Origin: Saccoglossus kowalevskii
Lineage: Eukaryota; Hemichordata; Enteropneusta; Harrimaniidae
Length of the DNA: 12,041 nt
NCBI RefSeq assembly: GCF_000003605.2
Contig: NW_003112965.1
Location: forward strand, 153,953-165,993
Direction of reading: 5' to 3'
A model generated the notes under the pieces. That model did not search any database. It saw nothing but the letters and a program-made list of their open reading frames with translations, and was not told where the DNA came from. This document shows positions 8,880-12,041 of the stretch, piece by piece (position 1 is the stretch's first letter; every line of letters starts with the position of its first letter). Made by a program: the position numbers and the translations under genes.

Positions 8880-9544
8880 TATAATTCATATGCAACAAAT
8901 TTACAATGATTAATATTTTCAATTTTCAAAAAAATCTTTATAATTAATATATCAAATTTAACAGTTTCTATCAAGACAAATGTTAAAATATGTTAATTAA
9001 TTAGAAACTGAACTGATATACATAAATGGATTTTAATTGAACAGATCTTGTAATTAGCATAAACAACTTGTAGACCAAATCATTAATTAATTGGCAAATA
9101 TTTATCATAAGCAGACTGTTTCCAAAAAACTAAACATATCTTACAATAGTCCTATACATTTATCTGGTTATTGAGTTTCATCTGATTTGAGGGACTGTAC
9201 ATTGAGATATCAACAAGAATACTAACTGATTAGTATGCGGAGACTAGAGCCAAAAACTATTCACATCTTCTTCAAAAGTATTTGATAATTGAGCTTCATC
9301 CAAATTAAAACAAACAGACATTATGACAACCACATCTTCAATTCTGACCTCTACAAACTGTAATTTTTTTAAAATATTTAGAAATAGCTATAGCAGCTAT
9401 GTGACAGACCATAATCAAAACATGATGGTTTTAGAAAGATGACATATCATATATAATTATATGATCATCAGCAGGGTAGTACAGATTCATCATGTGTTCA
9501 TTTTCTTCACTGAGTAGAGGCCTACTAAAACAACCAAAACTCTG
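8880..9544. other. AT-rich spacer with a diverged 118-bp duplication and a hairpin
   Basis: No gene is seen. The segment CCAAAAAACTAAACATATCTT with ATTGAGTTTCATCTGATTT (9122-9189) resembles CCAAAAACTATTCACATCTT with ATTGAGCTTCATCCAAATT (9250-9306). The ATTGAG cores are 118 bp apart, which suggests an old, decayed tandem duplication. An AT-rich hairpin, ATCATATA-TAAT-TATATGAT, lies at 9446-9465. Confidence 0.45.
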
Positions 9545-10330
9545 AACAAGGTGGGTTGCCTATGAATAAAGTGGGTTGCTTAGATCAAGGTGGGCTGTCT
9601 ACAAACAAGGTAGGTTCCCAGGCTATACAATATATTTCTGGGTACCTGGTTGGGAACCTGAAAGCAAGGCAAGTCAAGATGAATTTATCTTGTACAAAAT
9701 GGGTTGCATGGATACAAAGTACATTATTATGTATATTACCTGGAAACCAGGGATTGCCTACAAGATGGATTGCCTAGGTTCAAGGTGGGTTGCTTGGGAG
9801 CAAGATGGATTGCCTACGTTCAAGGTGGGTTGCTTGGGAGCAAGATGGATTGCCTACAAACAAGTTTCAATGCATGGGAACAAGGTTCATTACCTGGGTT
9901 CAATGCCTGGGAACAAGATTTATTACCTGGGTTCACTGTAGGTTGCTGGGGACAAGGGTTGATAGCCTGGGTTTAAGATGGGTTGCATTGGAACAAGGTT
10001 GGATGCCTGGAAACAGGTGGGTTTCTTGGGAATAAGGTGGGCTACCAGGCTATAAGATGGATGGATGGATGAGTCACCAGGGTACAAGATGGATTGTCTG
10101 GGTACAAGGTGGGTTGCTTGCGAACAAGGTTGATAGGCTGGGTACAAAGTACATTTGTATTTTGCCTGAGAAGAAGGTGAATTGCCTGGATACAAGGATG
10201 ATAGCCTGGGTTCAAGGTGAATTGCCTGGTAACAAGATGTATTGTCTTGGTACAAGGTGGGTTGCCCTGGAACAAGGTTGATAGCTTGGGAACAGGTGGG
10301 TTGCTTAGAAATAAGGTGGATTGCAAGGCT

Positions 10331-10360
10331 ATTCAATGGATTCCCGGGAATCTATTGAAT
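10331..10360. repeat. 30-bp near-perfect palindrome at the duplication junction
   Basis: Outer arms ATTCAAT and ATTGAAT enclose GGATTCCCGGGAATCT, with the centre in CCCGGG. Only one of 15 base pairs fails, a G opposite a T. In the second copy of the 298-bp duplication, 23 of the 30 bases are present (10641-10663), and the final ATTGAAT is replaced by unrelated GAGAGTA. Confidence 0.85.
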
Positions 10361-10380
10361 GGATGGATGGATGGATGGAT
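10361..10380 (+). repeat. (GGAT)5 microsatellite
   Basis: Five exact GGAT units lie directly between the palindrome and the second copy of the 298-bp duplication. The corresponding position before the first copy, 10059-10070, has three units. Confidence 0.9.
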
Positions 10381-10887
10381 GAGTCACCAGGGTACAAGAT
10401 GGATTGTCTGGGTACAAGGTGGGTTGCTTGTGAACAAGGTTGATAGGCTGGGTACAAAGTACATTTGTATTTTGCCTGAGAAGAAGGTGAATTGCCTGGA
10501 TACAAGGATGATAGCCTGGGTTCAAGGTGAATTGCCTGGTAACAAGATGTATTGTCTTAGTACAAGGTGGGTTGCCCTGGAACAAGGTTAATAGCTTGGG
10601 AACAGGTGGGTTGCTTAGAAATAAGGTGGATTGCAAGGCTATTCAATGGATTCCCGGGAATCTGAGAGTAACTCAAGGCACAAGCGTACAAGATGGATTG
10701 TCTGGGTACAAGATGGATTGTCTGGGTACAATGTGGGTTGCCTGGGAACAAAGTAGATGGCCTGGGTAAAAAGTACATTTGCCTGGGAAGAAGGTGAATT
10801 GTCTACAAGGTGGGTTGCCTGGGTACAAATCGGGTTGCCTGGGTACAAGGCGGGTTGCCTGGGTACAAGGCGGGTTGCCTGGGTACA

Positions 10888-11072
10888 GCAGAGGTAGTGA
10901 CTTATTTTAGTTTTGGCACAATGCAACCATTACCACAACATGCAAATTTAAAATCTATCAGAAATGGTGCTAAATATTCATTGAAGTTGAATATTGAACG
11001 ATTCATAATGATATTGCAGATGACCTTCAGTACAAGGTATATCAGCACATTATATTGATATACAGATTATGT
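10888..11072. other. Spacer after the third minisatellite
   Basis: No repeat units or gene are seen. A short inverted repeat, GTATATCA at 11037-11044 against TGATATAC at 11056-11063, lies just upstream of the X-box-like motifs. The 82-codon frame 10810-11058 begins in the array and has no domain. Confidence 0.5.
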
Positions 11073-11101
11073 GTTGCTTAGCAACATGTTACCTAGACAA
11101 C
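11073..11101. promoter_or_regulatory. Two adjacent RFX X-box-like motifs
   Basis: GTTGCTTAGCAAC at 11073-11085 is a perfect inverted repeat, GTTGCT-T-AGCAAC, close to the RFX-family X-box (two GTTGCC-like half-sites in inverted orientation with a 0-3 base gap). Two bases on, GTTACCTAGACAAC at 11088-11101 has the same architecture with one off-consensus base in the right half. RFX factors bind such sites upstream of ciliary and other genes in animals; that is established knowledge. Function here is inference only: no transcription unit is visible within a kilobase on either side. Confidence 0.4.
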
Positions 11102-11996
11102 TAATTATTGATGTTTGTTCATGAGTCTCAAACACATTAAGTTGGATGACCACTAACCAAAAAGAAGGTAACTTCTACAACTATCATTCTAAAAAAAATG
11201 TGCTGAATTTCATATATGGATGGGTACATCAAGCATATAGATTCTAAGTAACACTTTGGTGATGTGGGTTATCGTACAAGCTTTTGGCATAATGTGAAAT
11301 TGTGTTTACTTCAAAAGACATTCATAATACGTACAAGATAATACTAAGTGTTTTATTACTGCTTCAAGTTTTAAAACATAAAAAATCTTTTTATTTCCGC
11401 ATAGTATTTTAAATCATACTGGACTGATTGCATACAATTAGAAGTGTCACCAAATGGTACTACAGAAGACAGTTGAAGACACACAAACAGGCATGTGACA
11501 AAGCCAAGAAACGTGCAACTACAGTCATTTTGTGAAAACACTTGAGTTAGGTGCAATGTCCTAGCAAGAACATGTACTACCGGTATATCAATAAGACTGA
11601 CCTTTATATTTGATAGAAGTTCCTGTCATATAAGATTCCTGATCCACAACCTGATTTTCCAATATTATAACATGATATGTTTTGAATCTCAAAACAAGCA
11701 ACCCACCCCTATCAAAGGGAAGTCTGGCCCTAAGAATTAATAATACAACAGGGCATCCATTTTCAAGGCCAAACTATTTATAATTGCATTAGCGGAATAA
11801 CATGAAAAATTTCCAACCAACACCAACACCAGTCTGACATCAAGACAATGGCCGTTGATACCTTTGTGAAGTTCTCCAAGTTAATAATAATATATACATA
11901 CTTTAAATCAAACATTACTGTTAACATGATGCAAGGTTCAAATAAAACCAGTTTGAAAAAGTTTATCAAAAACAATATTTTGGAAATGAACTTGTC
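11102..11996. other. AT-rich non-coding sequence, nothing recognised
   Basis: About 0.9 kb with no supported gene. The minus-strand frames at 11371-11556 (61 codons) and 11778-12032 (84 codons) show no recognisable domain; the second is hydrophobic and rich in I, F and L, as expected from AT-rich DNA, and its upstream end lies in the tandem repeat at the window edge. No RNA gene or clear mobile element is seen. Confidence 0.55.
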
Positions 11997-12041
11997 TGAA
12001 ATGGACCAGTCACTCTGAAATGGACCAGTCACTCTGAAATG
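11997..12041 (+). repeat. 19-bp tandem repeat entering at the right edge
   Basis: TGAAATGGACCAGTCACTC occurs exactly at 11997-12015 and 12016-12034. A third copy begins at 12035 and is cut off by the window edge. It is probably the start of a fourth tandem array in this region. Confidence 0.85.

Larger units (their letters stand above)
10056..10663 (+). repeat. 298-bp tandem segmental duplication, 99% identical
   Basis: Bases 10056-10353 recur at 10366-10663, offset exactly 310 bp, with 12 intervening bases. I see three differences in 298 bp: C10121/T10431, G10249/A10559 and G10280/A10590. All are transitions and none is an indel. The left edge of each copy lies in a GGAT tract (three repeats in the first copy, five before the second). 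The right edge lies inside a palindrome that is complete in the first copy only. Identity this high, next to older degenerate units, points to a recent event. Confidence 0.95.
9545..10887. repeat. Degenerate 20-bp minisatellite with higher-order structure, about 67 units
   Basis: The unit is CAAGGTGGGTTGCCTGGGTA. It is cleanest at the right end, where near-identical copies run from about 10807 to 10887, and increasingly degenerate to the left. Subpatterns include a 40-bp doublet at 9761-9850 (CAAGATGGAT at 9761, 9801 and 9841, alternating with CAAGGTGGGT) and a 298-bp duplication. A motif around AAAGTACATT recurs at 9716, 10146, 10456 and 10770 as part of larger blocks. The consensus contains no stop codon in any of the six frames, so overlapping open frames of 70-137 codons appear on both strands at 9556-10926. 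They have repetitive composition, no domain and mutually incompatible overlaps, and should not be called as genes. Confidence 0.93.

Noticed and set aside
9923-10336. 137-codon minus-strand open frame, and overlapping frames on both strands across 9556-10926
   Set aside because: The 20-bp unit has no stop codon in any frame, so open frames are expected on both strands. They overlap each other, repeat every 20 residues and show no domain or start context.
10807-10887. G-quadruplex formation by GGG runs in the 20-bp unit
   Set aside because: The GGG runs are separated by alternating gaps of six and about eight bases; the longer gap exceeds the usual seven-base loop limit, so the signal is weak.
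11778-12032. 84-codon minus-strand hydrophobic frame
   Set aside because: Its residues follow AT-rich composition, and its beginning lies in the 19-bp tandem repeat at the window edge. No motif or splice evidence supports a gene.

Overview
The window reads as non-coding nuclear DNA from an animal. I find no credible protein-coding gene, rRNA, tRNA or CRISPR array. The evidence for a eukaryote is three large minisatellite arrays, decayed interspersed repeats, long AT-rich spacers with no ORF of convincing length or composition, and no bacterial gene organisation. The four-monomer repeat at 3485-4100 (cores like CAAGATGGCTGCCAGTCGGCC, broken here as CAAGATGGCTGC plus CAGTCGGCC, and an end rich in CGGACGCACGCACGGACAG) and the hairpin MITE at 4902-5112 resemble repeat types I associate with marine invertebrates, especially molluscs. 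That is recall, not a search result, so phylum is a moderate-confidence inference.

Layout. 1-3266: a 23-bp minisatellite of about 142 units that enters from beyond the left edge and has visible higher-order structure. 3267-3484: short unique spacer. 3485-4100: four degenerate 125-150 bp tandem monomers of an interspersed repeat. 4101-4533: unassigned sequence with a diverged direct repeat and a small ATACAGGT triplet. 4815-5158: a 211-bp hairpin MITE between two copies of a 45-bp direct repeat. 5159-8589: AT-rich sequence with a few short repeats (AC tract, a 22-bp duplication plus palindrome, a 24-bp direct repeat). 8590-8879: a second minisatellite, 20-bp unit, 14 copies. 8880-9544: AT-rich spacer. 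9545-10887: a third minisatellite, another 20-bp unit, containing a recent 298-bp duplication at 99% identity whose junction coincides with a 30-bp palindrome and a (GGAT)n tract. 10888-11996: AT-rich spacer with two RFX X-box-like motifs side by side. 11997-12041: the start of a 19-bp tandem repeat running off the right edge.

No genes act together here. The points most worth following are structural: (i) the palindrome/GGAT-bounded duplication in the third array; (ii) a 20-bp unit whose consensus is free of stop codons in all six frames, which produces misleading ORFs on both strands; (iii) a GTTGCC half-site recurring every 20 bp in that array, near two fuller X-box-like sites downstream; (iv) the nested higher-order repeats in the 23-bp array and its lopsided CpG variants. 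I did not find an undescribed gene system.
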